The translations under genes and the position numbers were made by a program. From contig NZ_AP014724.1 in assembly GCF_001548055.1 (NCBI RefSeq), positions 1,798,001 to 1,862,000 of the forward strand: a stretch of DNA of 64,000 nucleotides, given 5' to 3'. This stretch comes from Sulfurospirillum cavolei (GTDB lineage Bacteria; Campylobacterota; Campylobacteria; Campylobacterales; Sulfurospirillaceae). Every line of letters begins with the position of its first letter. Within the stretch, counting starts at the first letter, position 1. Shown in pieces: positions 54,551 to 64,000 of the stretch. Under the pieces are notes generated by a model. The model did no database searches, had not been told where the DNA came from, and worked only from the letters and a program-made list of their open reading frames with translations.

Positions 54551-55657
54551 TTATTTTTTATTCACTTCTTTTTTTAAAATCTCATACGCTTTGGAACTAT
54601 ACTCTTTTCCTGTCGCATCTATTAGTATTACTTTACCATTACGTTTAACTTCATATAAGCCATTTGCAATATTAGGGTAAAACTTAAAAATGTCATTGAA
54701 CTTTTCTTGTGTAACTATTTCACCTTTTGCGTTGATAAATACCCATTTATTATTCACTTCCACTTCCGCAAAACCATTAGATTTAAAATGCCCAGCATAT
54801 TTAAATGATGCTGGAATGATTACTTTACCCTGCTCATTCACATATCCATACAAATAGTCCCGTTTATCACCGTCTCCAACGGCATCAATTCCAACACATG
54901 CTAATCCATTTGATGTAAACATTTCTGCCGTATCGAATTTTGCGGGAATAACCATTTCACCTTTAGTATTAATGTAACCGTATTTTGATTCATATGTTCT
55001 GACTTGAACGGCAGCCAATCCGTTGGAACCAAAATCGGCGGCATGATCGAATTTTGCGGGAATAACCATTTCTCCTTTGCTATTGATATAACCGTATTTT
55101 GAGTCATTTGTGACGACAACGGCTAAACCGTTCGCCGCAAAAGGATATGCAAACCTAAATGTCGCAGGAATGACCATTTCCCCTTGCGCATTGATATAGC
55201 CGTACTTGTCAATTTTTTTCACTAAAGCCAAACCGTTCGGTGCAAAATCGCTTGCTTCTTCAAAATTGCTTTTCATGGCCAATTTTCCGGTAGTGAAACT
55301 ATCTTTATCGATATAACCATATCGCTCTTCGAGTTTTATTTTTGCCAAACCGTTAAGCGCGAAATCATACATGCCATACTTACCATCAAGTGTAAAAGGC
55401 GTCGCTGCTTCTCCTTTCGCATTAATAAATCCATATTTGCTGCTGAATTTTTCAACTCTTACTGCGGCTAATCCATTTTGTGAAAAATGATGCGCATAAT
55501 AAAATATTTTTCCACCAAATACGGGCTCTCCTTTTGAGTTGACATAAACACACGTACCATCCAAACAAAGCGGTTTGGGGAAAGACTCTTCGGCAACTAT
55601 CAAAGACGCACTACCGAGCAATGCTATTACTACCATTAAGTGAAACAATTTTTTCAT
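54551..55657 (-). CDS. WG-repeat protein with signal peptide
   Basis: 368 residues: signal peptide (about 1-21), then about eight WG/KWG-type repeats of the form KYGYINAQGEMVIPATFRFAxPFAANGLAVV. These repeats are very similar (for instance around residues 150-250), suggesting internal duplication. WG proteins fold as beta-solenoid-like units and often bind partners or ligands, but the function here is unknown. It stands alone, with 187 bp before the next unit. Confidence 0.85.
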   Translation of the reverse strand: MKKLFHLMVVIALLGSASLIVAEESFPKPLCLDGTCVYVNSKGEPVFGGKIFYYAHHFSQNGLAAVRVEKFSSKYGFINAKGEAATPFTLDGKYGMYDFALNGLAKIKLEERYGYIDKDSFTTGKLAMKSNFEEASDFAPNGLALVKKIDKYGYINAQGEMVIPATFRFAYPFAANGLAVVVTNDSKYGYINSKGEMVIPAKFDHAADFGSNGLAAVQVRTYESKYGYINTKGEMVIPAKFDTAEMFTSNGLACVGIDAVGDGDKRDYLYGYVNEQGKVIIPASFKYAGHFKSNGFAEVEVNNKWVFINAKGEIVTQEKFNDIFKFYPNIANGLYEVKRNGKVILIDATGKEYSSKAYEILKKEVNKK

Positions 55658-55685
55658 TCGTTTATTTCCTCTTGAGTATTTTATT

Positions 55686-56018
55686 TTACTGACTTACTGC
55701 ATACATCCACACTGCCAATACCGCCGTAACGATACCCCAGTATTGAAGCGGTATCCAAAACAAAGAGTGCGTACTTTTTAAGATATACTCTTCGTTGGTC
55801 TCTTTGTCGATGACCACCTTCCCCGGTTTACGGTTGAGTTTTTGCCCGACAAAGAAGATAATCCCCGATGCCAAAAACAATGCCAAAGGCATCGCCCAAC
55901 GTGAACTTCGATAGTACCCTGACCCAAACACGGCATCGCATAGAAGTTGCATCGCCACGGAACATACTATAGCAATCACTATAGCCAAGATACCCCAACC
56001 TTTCCAAACAATCATCAC
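55686..56018 (-). CDS. Small membrane protein, unknown function
   Basis: 110 residues with three TM segments (about 8-26, 38-58 and 85-107) and a basic loop (GQKLNRKPGKVVIDKET). It is 28 bp upstream of the WG-repeat gene and may be co-transcribed with it. No family recognised. Confidence 0.6.
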   Translation of the reverse strand: MMIVWKGWGILAIVIAIVCSVAMQLLCDAVFGSGYYRSSRWAMPLALFLASGIIFFVGQKLNRKPGKVVIDKETNEEYILKSTHSLFWIPLQYWGIVTAVLAVWMYAVSQ

Positions 56019-56149
56019 GCGCTCCTCTTGCGTTTATTTTTAAAAGTATACGTTATTTTCGTTATGTCTTGCGTTATATTTTGGACAAACACTTACCTTC
56101 GACGTGTTCTTAGTCTCATCGTATGGCACACCGCTTCTCTTGAAAATTA

Positions 56150-56174
56150 GAGTATATTTAACTATAATATACTC
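56150..56174 (+). promoter_or_regulatory. parA promoter overlapped by a dyad operator
   Basis: TTGAAA (56140-56145) and TATAAT (56163-56168) are 17 bases apart, and the inverted repeat GAGTATATT (56150-56158) / AATATACTC (56166-56174) covers the -10 box. The ATG follows at 56203. The layout suits autorepression by the ribbon-helix-helix-like protein encoded downstream. Confidence 0.65.
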
Positions 56175-56202
56175 ATTAAATAGCGTTATTAAAGGGTTAA
56201 AT

Positions 56203-56763
56203 ATGATTTTATCGGTTATCAACAAAAAAGGCGGCGTCGGCAAAACGCCGATTGCTTTTTCGCTCGCGAAAGACTTAGGGTATTATCTCCAATCCAACGA
56301 TAATTCCGTCATCGAATCCATCTATCCGGAAATGGCGAAAATATCTCCGACTCCGGAGATTATCGAGAATTGCGTTTACGATTTTGGAGGGTTCGTCACG
56401 ACCGGCGTTTTACCGATCTTAAAAGTCAGCGATGCGGTACTGATTCCGACATCGACGGATTATAATTCCATTTTACGAACCGTCGAAACGATCGAAGAGA
56501 TACAAGCCTTGAACAACCGCCTTTTCATCCTTGTGACCAAAACGGAAAAAGAGAGCGACTTTCAAGCGGTCAAAGATGCCATATCGGCTCATTTTGATAA
56601 TTTGGAGTTTTTTGAACTGCGATTGTCAAAAGCATTTAAGAACAGTATTGAAACCGGTTTGAGTCTCTCTGAGCTGTACCACGAAACGCCGCTGTCCAAA
56701 TGTGCTTATAAAACGGTTTATCAACAATACCGATCGCTTCTTGAACTCTTCAAAGGAGAATAG
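56203..56763 (+). CDS. ParA-like P-loop ATPase, short form
   Basis: 186 residues from ATG 56203. Deviant Walker A KKGGVGKTPIAFSLAKDLG: the pattern KGGxGKT is kept but the usual final T/S is P. The Walker B-like element is VYDFGGFV and a partition-type motif is VLIPTSTDYNS. It is shorter than typical ParA (about 250). It is followed at four bases by a ribbon-helix-helix-like gene, as in small plasmid or island partition cassettes. It could maintain a mobile element or a cell-positioned complex; GTP/ATP hydrolysis is not assured. Confidence 0.75.
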   Translation: MILSVINKKGGVGKTPIAFSLAKDLGYYLQSNDNSVIESIYPEMAKISPTPEIIENCVYDFGGFVTTGVLPILKVSDAVLIPTSTDYNSILRTVETIEEIQALNNRLFILVTKTEKESDFQAVKDAISAHFDNLEFFELRLSKAFKNSIETGLSLSELYHETPLSKCAYKTVYQQYRSLLELFKGE

Positions 56764-56767
56764 CGTT

Positions 56768-57025
56768 ATGGCAGAAAAAAAATCCATCGATTCTATCCTC
56801 GGAAAAGCCAAAACAACGTCCACGTCAACCTTTGCCGAAAGCGAACGCAAAAAAGGAGGACGCCCAAAAAAACCGCCGAGCGAACACGCCAAGGAAAATC
56901 GCTACGCCGTCTATTTTAGCCCGAGCGAACTCGCCATCGTCCAATCGGCGGCAGATAGCTACGGTATGAGTGTCGGGAAATTTATCAAAATGGCAGCGAT
57001 GAGAATGGGCAAATCGGAACAATGA
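56768..57025 (+). CDS. Ribbon-helix-helix-like partner of the ParA-like ATPase
   Basis: 85 residues from ATG 56768 (AAAGGAGAATAGCGTT upstream). A basic linker (ERKKGGRPKKPPSE) precedes a C-terminal segment ENRYAVYFSPSELAIVQSAAD...GKFIKMAAMRM of the CopG/RHH type. It would bind the promoter dyad at 56150-56174. The gene starts 4 bp after the ATPase and ends before a strong terminator. Confidence 0.7.
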   Translation: MAEKKSIDSILGKAKTTSTSTFAESERKKGGRPKKPPSEHAKENRYAVYFSPSELAIVQSAADSYGMSVGKFIKMAAMRMGKSEQ

Positions 57026-57033
57026 TAACCGTA

Positions 57034-57069
57034 AAAAAACGGTTTTATAACACTATTAAACCGTTTTTT
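57034..57069 (+). terminator. Bidirectional terminator between the parA unit and the convergent gene
   Basis: AAAAAACGGTTT (57034-57045) and AAACCGTTTTTT (57058-57069) form a perfect 12-bp stem with a 12-base loop and U-runs in both directions. It lies after the RHH-like gene and before the convergent gene ending at 57136. Confidence 0.9.
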
Positions 57070-57135
57070 ATCGTATAAAAAATCCGCCTTAGCGTTACAT
57101 GTCAAGTCGCGCCTCTTGACCTTTGAAGACTCTTT

Positions 57136-57465
57136 TTACTCGCAAATCTCGTAACGAATGGGGATTTTTCCTCTCGCGTCTACGCCAAAATCGATGGGCT
57201 TGATCAGCCCTCGACGCTCCAGTGCTTTGACCGTTTGAGCGTCGATCTCCCACTCCAGTTTAACCGTCCCGTCCGGCGTAGACTTCGTTTTGACGTTAGG
57301 ATACGCCCAACGTCCCATACTGCTAATCTTTTTCGTGACGGGATCATACCAAGGGTATTTTTTATACTCGATAATGCGATACTCTTTTAAAGCATTGAAT
57401 TTTTCTTGCATTAATGCGGACAATGCACTCACCATCTTAGCGTTTTCCTTCAAAGCGGATTTCAA
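57136..57465 (-). CDS. Hypothetical protein with coiled N-terminus and charged body
   Basis: 109 residues, convergent to the parA unit. An N-terminal helix (about 1-28, SALSALMQEKFNALKEY) is followed by a basic, aromatic-rich middle (YKKYPWYDPVTKKI) and KALERRGLIKPIDFG. No family recognised. A start at Met11 (57435) is also possible. Its isolation beside a partition cassette suggests a small element remnant, which is only inference. Confidence 0.55.
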   Translation of the reverse strand: MKSALKENAKMVSALSALMQEKFNALKEYRIIEYKKYPWYDPVTKKISSMGRWAYPNVKTKSTPDGTVKLEWEIDAQTVKALERRGLIKPIDFGVDARGKIPIRYEICE

Positions 57466-58046
57466 AGATCGTCAAGACCCTTGTCTATCCTTCCTCAATT
57501 TGGCATCTTCGCCCTTCTTAATGTCTGACATGTACATGGGATAAACCAACGATTGGGTTAGAAGGACGAGTGTCGGCAAATATTTTTTAAGACTATCATA
57601 AATAATCTTTAGAGATCGTAAACATTGAAGCTACGCATGCATCAAAGTGCATCATAAAACGTCTTTGGTGTGAAGACACCCGACTCTCAAAACAGGTTGA
57701 TTTTCAGGAAGTTTTACAAAGATGTTCGCAGAAGGCTAGCGCCCTCGTCTCCTTGAATGCTCGATCATTTACGCATTGCGGTCTTTTGTGTTTTCTTACA
57801 TGTAAAGCTTTTGGATTCCTTTGTAACCAATTTATTTCACTTCATTGCCCCTCTTTATTTCAGCACACGCCACCCTTTGATTCTTTACATGTAAAGGTTT
57901 TTAGTTCGAAAAAGATTGACATGTAAAGAAAGTTAAAAGGTTAGACCTGACCCCTTAGTTTTACACAAGTTTAGCCTATGATTATGGCACTATAGTGACA
58001 CTAAATATTTTAAAAGGTACAATAATACAAAAAATTAGGTTTGTAT
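57466..58046. other. Non-coding spacer with clustered TTACATGTAA words
   Basis: No gene of credible length in about 580 bases. It holds TTACATGTAA at 57796-57805 and 57885-57894, an ACATGTAAAGAAAGTTA block at 57919-57935, the left inverted repeat of the next gene (57929-57958), and an AT-rich leader directly before the diguanylate cyclase. Confidence 0.6.
57929..57958 (+). repeat. Left terminal inverted repeat of a putative cassette
   Basis: The block AAAGTTAAAAG followed by CTGACCCCTTA matches, in inverted orientation, 60006-60036 (shared AAAGTTAAAAG and CTGACCCC). The two flank the AT-rich diguanylate cyclase gene. GGGGTCAGxxC-type ends are common in small repeated sequences of bacteria. 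Confidence 0.6.
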
Positions 58047-59906
58047 ATGACAAATAAAAATTTTAAATTCATGTTTTTTACATATTTTGTAATTTTTGGT
58101 ATTTTGGTTGCATTTTTTGGTTCTTTTGTTGGTTATAACATGAATCTTATTGATATCAAAAAAAATATTGATAAAGCTTCACAAGAAGTTGGATTAATAA
58201 AAAAATTTGATTATTTAAAACCAGATATAGAAAAATTTGATGAAATAGTTAAAGCATTGTCTACTAATACCTCATTGGAAGAGTATATTACATCGCCTGA
58301 TAAGCAAAAAAGAAATAATTTAACGAATGTTTTTTATGCAATTTCTATGTCAAATAATTTTATTATGCAAGCTCGATTTATTAGTGAAGAAGGAAAAGAA
58401 ATAATTCGAGTTGATAGAAAAAATAAATATGACAAGCCTTTTATAGTTGAAGAATCAAGTTTACAAGATAAAAGTCAAAGAGATTATTTTCAAATTGTAA
58501 GTCATATGAAAGAAGCAAAAATATGGCACTCCCGTATTGATCTTAATATTGAAAATGGGAAAATAGAAGTTCCTTATAAACCAACATTTAGAGTAGCTCA
58601 ACCTATTATAAAAGATAATAAATTTGTTGGCATGGTTATTGTTAATTTACTTGCATCTGAAATGATTAGTGGCTTAAAAAAATCAACAAGTTTTGATCAT
58701 TTTATTATTGATAAAGATGGTTATTTTATTACACATCCAAATGATGAATATTCATGGTCACGGTATACAAATTCTAGTATTAGATTGTATGATGAATTCC
58801 CATTAGAAGCAGAAAAGATACTTGCAGGGGAAAATAAAGGTGAGACTTTTTATAGTTTTCAGTTAAATGATATATTAGATAATGAAGATAAAGCTATCTT
58901 GATTTTAAAACCAAAAATTGCCTATCAGAGTACATTATTTTCATCTAATATCAAAACGAGTATTTTAATAATTTTACTTAGTATTTTAGTTAGTATCCCT
59001 TTAGCATTTTTTGCTTCAATTGCTCCATCGAAACTTCAAAAATCTTTGCTTTTAGCAAATCAGGAATTAAGAAAGTTTGCGGATATTATTGACAACTATG
59101 TCATTACAGCTACAACAAAAACAAATAGTGTTATTACATCTGTCAGTACAGCGTTTGCAAAAAGATATGGTTATTCAAAAAAAGAATTAATAGGTCAAAA
59201 AATGAATATTATCCGTCATTCTGAGACTTCAAATAATTTATATTCAGAGCTTTGGGAAACAATTGAAGCTGGAAAAAACTGGCAAGGTGAATTAAAAAAT
59301 CTTAGTAAAGATGGAAATACGTATTATTTGGAACAAAACATTATTCCTATGAAAGATGAGAATAATAGAATTATTTCTTATATGGCTATTGGTAATGATA
59401 TAACAGCTAAGAAAGAAGTTGAGCGCTTATCTGAAATAGATAAACTTACGGGAATTTATAATCGAAGAAAACTTGATGAATACATGGAAAGTGAACTCAA
59501 TAGAGCAAAACGTTATCATCAACCTTTATCATTTATGATCCTTGATATTGATCATTTTAAAAATATAAATGATACATACGGTCATCCTGTTGGTGATTCT
59601 ACATTACAGACTTTAGCAAAAATATTAACTGATAATTTACGGAAAAGTGATATTCTTGGACGTTATGGTGGTGAAGAGTTTTTAATTATTTGTCCTGAGA
59701 CAGATAATAATCAAACAGCTTTACTTGCTGAAAAGTTAAGAGCTTGTGTAGAAAATACTCTCTTTAATGATATTAAAAATATGACTATCAGTATAGGTGT
59801 CGCAGAATTTGAAGGTGAAAATACAGTTAAAGAGTTATTTTCACGTGCTGATAAAGCACTTTATCAAGCAAAACATAATGGTCGAAATCGTGTAGTCGTA
59901 GGATAA
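58047..59906 (+). CDS. Diguanylate cyclase: Cache sensor, PAS and GGDEF
   Basis: 619 residues from ATG 58047 (a TTG 6 bases earlier is also open). TM1 at about 8-28, a periplasmic Cache-like domain (about 40-290, with FRVAQPIIKDNKFVGMVIVNL and FIIDKDGYFITHPN), TM2 at about 300-325, PAS (about 345-455, RHSETSNNLYSELWETI) and GGDEF (about 460-619) with the signature RYGGEEFLI and an upstream RKSD inhibitory site. It is an active-type cyclase that could raise c-di-GMP for the LapD-like receptor. Base composition is far more AT-rich than neighbours and it is flanked by inverted repeats, so recent acquisition is likely. Confidence 0.92.
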   Translation: MTNKNFKFMFFTYFVIFGILVAFFGSFVGYNMNLIDIKKNIDKASQEVGLIKKFDYLKPDIEKFDEIVKALSTNTSLEEYITSPDKQKRNNLTNVFYAISMSNNFIMQARFISEEGKEIIRVDRKNKYDKPFIVEESSLQDKSQRDYFQIVSHMKEAKIWHSRIDLNIENGKIEVPYKPTFRVAQPIIKDNKFVGMVIVNLLASEMISGLKKSTSFDHFIIDKDGYFITHPNDEYSWSRYTNSSIRLYDEFPLEAEKILAGENKGETFYSFQLNDILDNEDKAILILKPKIAYQSTLFSSNIKTSILIILLSILVSIPLAFFASIAPSKLQKSLLLANQELRKFADIIDNYVITATTKTNSVITSVSTAFAKRYGYSKKELIGQKMNIIRHSETSNNLYSELWETIEAGKNWQGELKNLSKDGNTYYLEQNIIPMKDENNRIISYMAIGNDITAKKEVERLSEIDKLTGIYNRRKLDEYMESELNRAKRYHQPLSFMILDIDHFKNINDTYGHPVGDSTLQTLAKILTDNLRKSDILGRYGGEEFLIICPETDNNQTALLAEKLRACVENTLFNDIKNMTISIGVAEFEGENTVKELFSRADKALYQAKHNGRNRVVVG

Positions 59907-60224
59907 TTTTTTTAACAATTATAGTGCTACTATCAATGGTCAAAAGAGACTATTCAAACCATCTAAAAACTTTTGACAAGTTTGAACACAATTACAGTTG
60001 AACATAAAAAGGGGTCAGAGCAAAACTTTTAACTTTTAGAGCTTTTCTGACTCTTTTCTCTTGTGATTTACCCTCTTTACCTCTTGGTTGATGCCTTACA
60101 TGTCAGGCTTATTTTAGCAAACACTCCCTTGTTTTTTGCCCACTTTTTTCCGTTTGGAGTCCATCTGATTTCTTACATGTAAGAAAGTTACCCTCTTAGC
60201 TCTCGCCTCTGGCGTTTCACGATA
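59907..60224. other. Spacer after the diguanylate cyclase
   Basis: About 320 bases without a gene. It holds the right inverted repeat (60006-60036), a TTACATGTCA word (60096-60105) and a perfect TTACATGTAA (60174-60183), followed by AAGAAAGTTA, which partly matches 57925-57935 and so forms a direct repeat around the cassette. Confidence 0.55.
60006..60036 (-). repeat. Right terminal inverted repeat of a putative cassette
   Basis: AAAAAGGGGTCAG followed by CTTTTAACTTT; inverse of the block at 57929-57958. The stretch between (GAGCAAAA) is less conserved. Confidence 0.6.
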
Positions 60225-60992
60225 TTAATCAATAAATTCCATTGGATTTTTATTCAAGCATGCAAAGCCGAGGTCTTCAAGCTTTCTGCCGTCGATTATA
60301 CGTTGTGTGGAAGCTACCTTGTCGCTAAAAGAAGGAGGTACGAACCGACATTGCTCACACTGATAGACGTAAAGTTCCTCTTTGGTAGGATGCATGGGCG
60401 CGCAGAGATTGAAAATACCTTGAATATCATGCTCCATCGCAAAGATCACCGCCCGAATCACATCGGTTCGATGAACATGATTGACGCGACTCTTTCCGTC
60501 CGTCACAAGCGTGTTCGAAACATATTTGCTAGCAATGCGATCGCCGCCCATTAATCCGGCACATCGGAAGATAACATGTACTTTTTTCTGAAGATGCTTT
60601 TCTGCTTCAAAATATACGGGATTTGATGCTGAAGTTATCTCACTCTTTTCATCATAAATACCGGAAGCTTTGGGGTAAAGAGAAGTCGAACTCACGAAAA
60701 ATATTTTTTCAACGTTTAAAAAGGAGGGATGTTCCGAGAGTTTGGTCAGAAATGGGAGAAAATCATTAAATTTGGATGGCGGATAGTTGATAAAAAGATA
60801 CTCACACGACAGTAATGCATCAAGGTTTTCATACCTATTTTCCGTTAAAACGTAAGACTCAAAACCTAAGTCCCTATGCCTATGCTTGGCTTCTTCATTT
60901 CGAGCAGCAAGCTTGATACTATAGCGATCTTTAAGTGTTTGAGCAAGTTCCAAGCCCAACCAACCGGCGCCTAAAATCGAGAGAATTTTCAT
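60225..60992 (-). CDS. NAD(P)-dependent epimerase/dehydratase-like protein
   Basis: 255 residues with a Rossmann start (LSILGAGWLGLELAQTL), a short-chain-type segment with SSTSLYPKASG and a C-terminal part RTDVIRAVIFAM and FNLCAPMHPTKEELY. The pattern matches YeeZ-like epimerases of the extended SDR type; the conserved Tyr lies in TSLYP. It may act on nucleotide sugars or a small cofactor; the substrate cannot be read from the sequence. Confidence 0.8.
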   Translation of the reverse strand: MKILSILGAGWLGLELAQTLKDRYSIKLAARNEEAKHRHRDLGFESYVLTENRYENLDALLSCEYLFINYPPSKFNDFLPFLTKLSEHPSFLNVEKIFFVSSTSLYPKASGIYDEKSEITSASNPVYFEAEKHLQKKVHVIFRCAGLMGGDRIASKYVSNTLVTDGKSRVNHVHRTDVIRAVIFAMEHDIQGIFNLCAPMHPTKEELYVYQCEQCRFVPPSFSDKVASTQRIIDGRKLEDLGFACLNKNPMEFID

Positions 60993-61260
60993 AGGTTATG
61001 ACCTTGAAGGCTCTTTCTACGCAAAAGAGCCTTACGTGATAAAAACAGATCAAATAAATGGGGTATACCCAGTATAGGGAAAATTGGTAAACCGTTGATA
61101 AATAAACGCTACAAACCATGCTTTGCGTTGAGAAGCAAGAATAGAAAAAAGTTTCTGCTAGGAATTTTTAAGCCTAACTTTCGTCACATTATTTTAACGG
61201 CGAAAGTATCAAAAACGTGATTTGGACTACTACGATAACGGATTTTAGAGTATTTGGAAG

Positions 61261-61337
61261 TGGTGTCAAGAGAGAGACTTGAACTCTCGACCTCCGGCTT
61301 ATGAGACCAGCGCTCTAACCAGCTGAGCTACCTTGAC
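61261..61337 (-). tRNA. tRNA-Met (CAT anticodon), CCA encoded
   Basis: A 77-nt cloverleaf on the minus strand: acceptor GTCAAGG/TCTTGAC with one G-T pair, D-arm GCTCAGCTGGTTAGAGC, anticodon loop CTCATAA, T-arm GAGAG-TTCAAGT-CTCTC and 3' ACCA. The acceptor is fully paired, so this is an elongator tRNA (Met, or a CAU tRNA whose C is modified to read AUA). Confidence 0.92.
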
Positions 61338-61465
61338 ACCTAATAAAGAGACGCAATTATATAGCTTAGAAACTTATATTTCGGTTAATTTTAAATAGAA
61401 AACGACCGTTCAAAAAAAACTAAAAAACATTGAGTATATAAGACTAAAGTTTTAGGGTTTTTTGC

Positions 61466-61494
61466 TTGACATTTTACGTTGTTTTGTGTAAAAT
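61466..61494 (+). promoter_or_regulatory. Sigma70 promoter of groES-groEL
   Basis: TTGACA (61466-61471) and TAAAAT (61489-61494) with a 17-base spacer, directly followed by the CIRCE-like operator, about 54 bases before the groES ATG. Confidence 0.85.
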
Positions 61495-61495
61495 T

Positions 61496-61522
61496 CTGTC
61501 ACTCTAAATAAAAGAGTGCTAA
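61496..61522 (+). promoter_or_regulatory. CIRCE-like HrcA operator of groES-groEL
   Basis: The right half GAGTGCTAA (61514-61522) is the exact CIRCE half-site. The spacer is nine bases, and the left half CTGTCACTC (61496-61504) matches 6 of 9 consensus positions (TTAGCACTC). HrcA binds CIRCE in many bacteria including Campylobacterota. Confidence 0.75.
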
Positions 61523-61547
61523 AATTTCAGTCAAAAGGACGAAAAAC

Positions 61548-61814
61548 ATGACTTTCAAACCACTTGGAAAACGCGTACTTCTCGAAAGAGTCGAAGAAGC
61601 TACGACTACAGCGACAGGTATTATCATTCCTGACAATGCCAAAGAAAAACCTCTCAGCGGTATTGTTAGAGCAGTCAGTCCAAAAATTGAAGACAAAGGA
61701 CTTGTTTCAGTCGGCGATAAAGTCGTCTTCGGAAAATATGCCGGAACGGAATTAACGCTTGATGCAAAGACCTATTTAGTGATGAATATCGACGATATTC
61801 TCGGCGTACTCTAA
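61548..61814 (+). CDS. groES: GroES co-chaperonin
   Basis: 88 residues of the GroES fold: [19 protein letters not shown], the mobile-loop region [15 protein letters not shown], and a C-terminal DDILGVL. Caps the GroEL chamber. The next gene, groEL, starts 41 bases later, under one promoter and CIRCE-like operator. Confidence 0.97.
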   Translation: MTFKPLGKRVLLERVEEATTTATGIIIPDNAKEKPLSGIVRAVSPKIEDKGLVSVGDKVVFGKYAGTELTLDAKTYLVMNIDDILGVL

Positions 61815-61822
61815 TTTATTAA

Positions 61823-63487
<1,665 letters not shown>

Positions 63488-63512
63488 TGCATTCTGCCTA
63501 TGCTTAACATGT

Positions 63513-63538
63513 AAAGCCGCTTCGGCGGCTTTGCTTTT
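63513..63538 (+). terminator. Intrinsic terminator after groEL
   Basis: AAAGCCGC (63513-63520), a TTCG tetraloop, GCGGCTTT (63525-63532), then GCTTTT. It lies 25 bases past the groEL stop. Confidence 0.92.
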
Positions 63539-63550
63539 CATTGTGATTTC

Positions 63551-64000
63551 ATGAAACATTTACTTCTTTTTCTTTTACCCTGCACTTTATTCGCGTTTGA
63601 AGCTTTAGTCGATGCTCTTTTAGACGGCAATTTGACCCATAAAATCACCGCCAATTACTATGAAAACGATGAAGAGGAGATCCCCTTTTCGAGTTCTCGA
63701 AACCAAAAAGTCTTTTTTCGGTATCAAACTGCACCGCGAGACGGCATCAAACTCGAAATGGCGACGCAATCCTTTGCACAAAAAACCTACGATAACAGTA
63801 ACGACAATACGATTTACTATACCGAAGCACGCTATCAAAACGCGACGGATTTTTTTCATTACAAATTGAGCGCGAACTACTATGCCGACACGTACCGCCA
63901 AAGTTTGTCCGAAAAAAGCGTCGAAACGACCAATGCGTTCGGTATGAAAGCGCAAGTCAATTTAGACGCATTGAGCAGTTACGTTGCCTATTCGCAAGTG
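63551..64000 (+). CDS. Outer-membrane porin-like protein (partial, 5' part only)
   Basis: An open frame from ATG 63551 to the window end gives 150 residues, with a signal peptide (MKHLLLFLLPCTLFAFE) and beta-strand pattern with alternating aromatic/polar residues (KITANYYENDEEE, HYKLSANYYADTYRQS). The VDALLDGNLTHKITANYYE start is like that of OprD-type Campylobacterota porins. The C-terminus lies beyond the window. It follows the groEL terminator, so it has its own promoter. Confidence 0.7.
   Translation, partial: MKHLLLFLLPCTLFAFEALVDALLDGNLTHKITANYYENDEEEIPFSSSRNQKVFFRYQTAPRDGIKLEMATQSFAQKTYDNSNDNTIYYTEARYQNATDFFHYKLSANYYADTYRQSLSEKSVETTNAFGMKAQVNLDALSSYVAYSQV

Noticed and set aside
61262-61340. 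tRNA with acceptor stem GGTGTCA/TGACACC
   Set aside because: That longer pairing would leave three extra bases between T-arm and acceptor; the GTCAAGG/TCTTGAC pairing gives a standard 77-nt tRNA ending in encoded CCA.

Overview
The window looks like chromosome of a free-living Campylobacterota (Epsilonproteobacteria), most like Sulfurospirillum or its relatives. This is judged from gene content: a clade II nos cluster in the Wolinella-type order (nosZ-B-D-G-C1-C2-H-F...Y-L) with a cytochrome c-tailed, Sec-exported NosZ, a three-gene Rieske/cytochrome b/diheme cytochrome c complex, a NosG/NosH ferredoxin pair and a groES-groEL operon. The species cannot be fixed by eye.

Layout. (1) 1-13538, minus strand: one run of genes from a clear sigma70 promoter at 13570-13597. 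It holds a MotA/TolQ-like channel protein with a giant coiled coil, a MotB-like partner, a TolC-type outer-membrane protein, a small exported protein, a TPR-glycosyltransferase-like protein, a two-TM sensor-like protein, and a giant RTX protein that runs off the left edge. The channel pair plus TolC plus giant adhesin resembles the SiiA/SiiB/SiiC/SiiE logic of Salmonella SPI-4. (2) 13807-29434, minus strand: a complete Lap-type system. It has a TolC (LapE-like), a LapG-like periplasmic cysteine protease, a LapD-like degenerate GGDEF-EAL receptor, a type I ABC exporter (LapB-like), a membrane fusion protein (LapC-like), a LuxR-type regulator and a LapA-like adhesin with a retention module and a TAAG cleavage site. 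The adhesin contains ten apparently identical 294-bp Ig-like repeats and is broken into three reading frames, with an indel at each edge of the array. (3) 29832-43417, minus strand: the nos gene cluster. Five extra genes sit between nosF and nosY: a second ABC exporter, two NosL-like/Cys-rich related proteins and two membrane proteins. (4) 43601-46064: a divergent PilJ/NarX-like histidine kinase and response regulator. (5) 46173-49812, plus strand: a monoheme cytochrome c, the bc1-type complex and an orphan cNMP-fold protein. (6) 49853-54363, minus strand: an unrecognised six-gene operon (beta-propeller, two to three small membrane proteins, TPR membrane protein, AAA ATPase). (7) 54551-57465: a WG-repeat protein, a small membrane protein, a ParA-like ATPase with a ribbon-helix-helix-like partner, and an orphan gene. 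(8) 58047-59906: an AT-rich Cache-PAS-GGDEF diguanylate cyclase flanked by inverted repeats. (9) 60225-64000: a Rossmann-fold epimerase-like gene, tRNA-Met, groES-groEL with a CIRCE-like operator, and the start of an outer-membrane protein.

How the parts may work together (inference). Diguanylate cyclases such as the one at 58047 would feed c-di-GMP to LapD. LapD would sequester LapG, so the LapA-like adhesin stays anchored in its TolC pore. The SiiAB-like pair could couple proton-motive force to the second adhesin's secretion or retention. The nos cluster, the bc complex and the cytochromes form the electron path from menaquinol to N2O. A short palindromic word, TTACATGTAA (core ACATGTAA), recurs far more often than chance in both genes and spacers.
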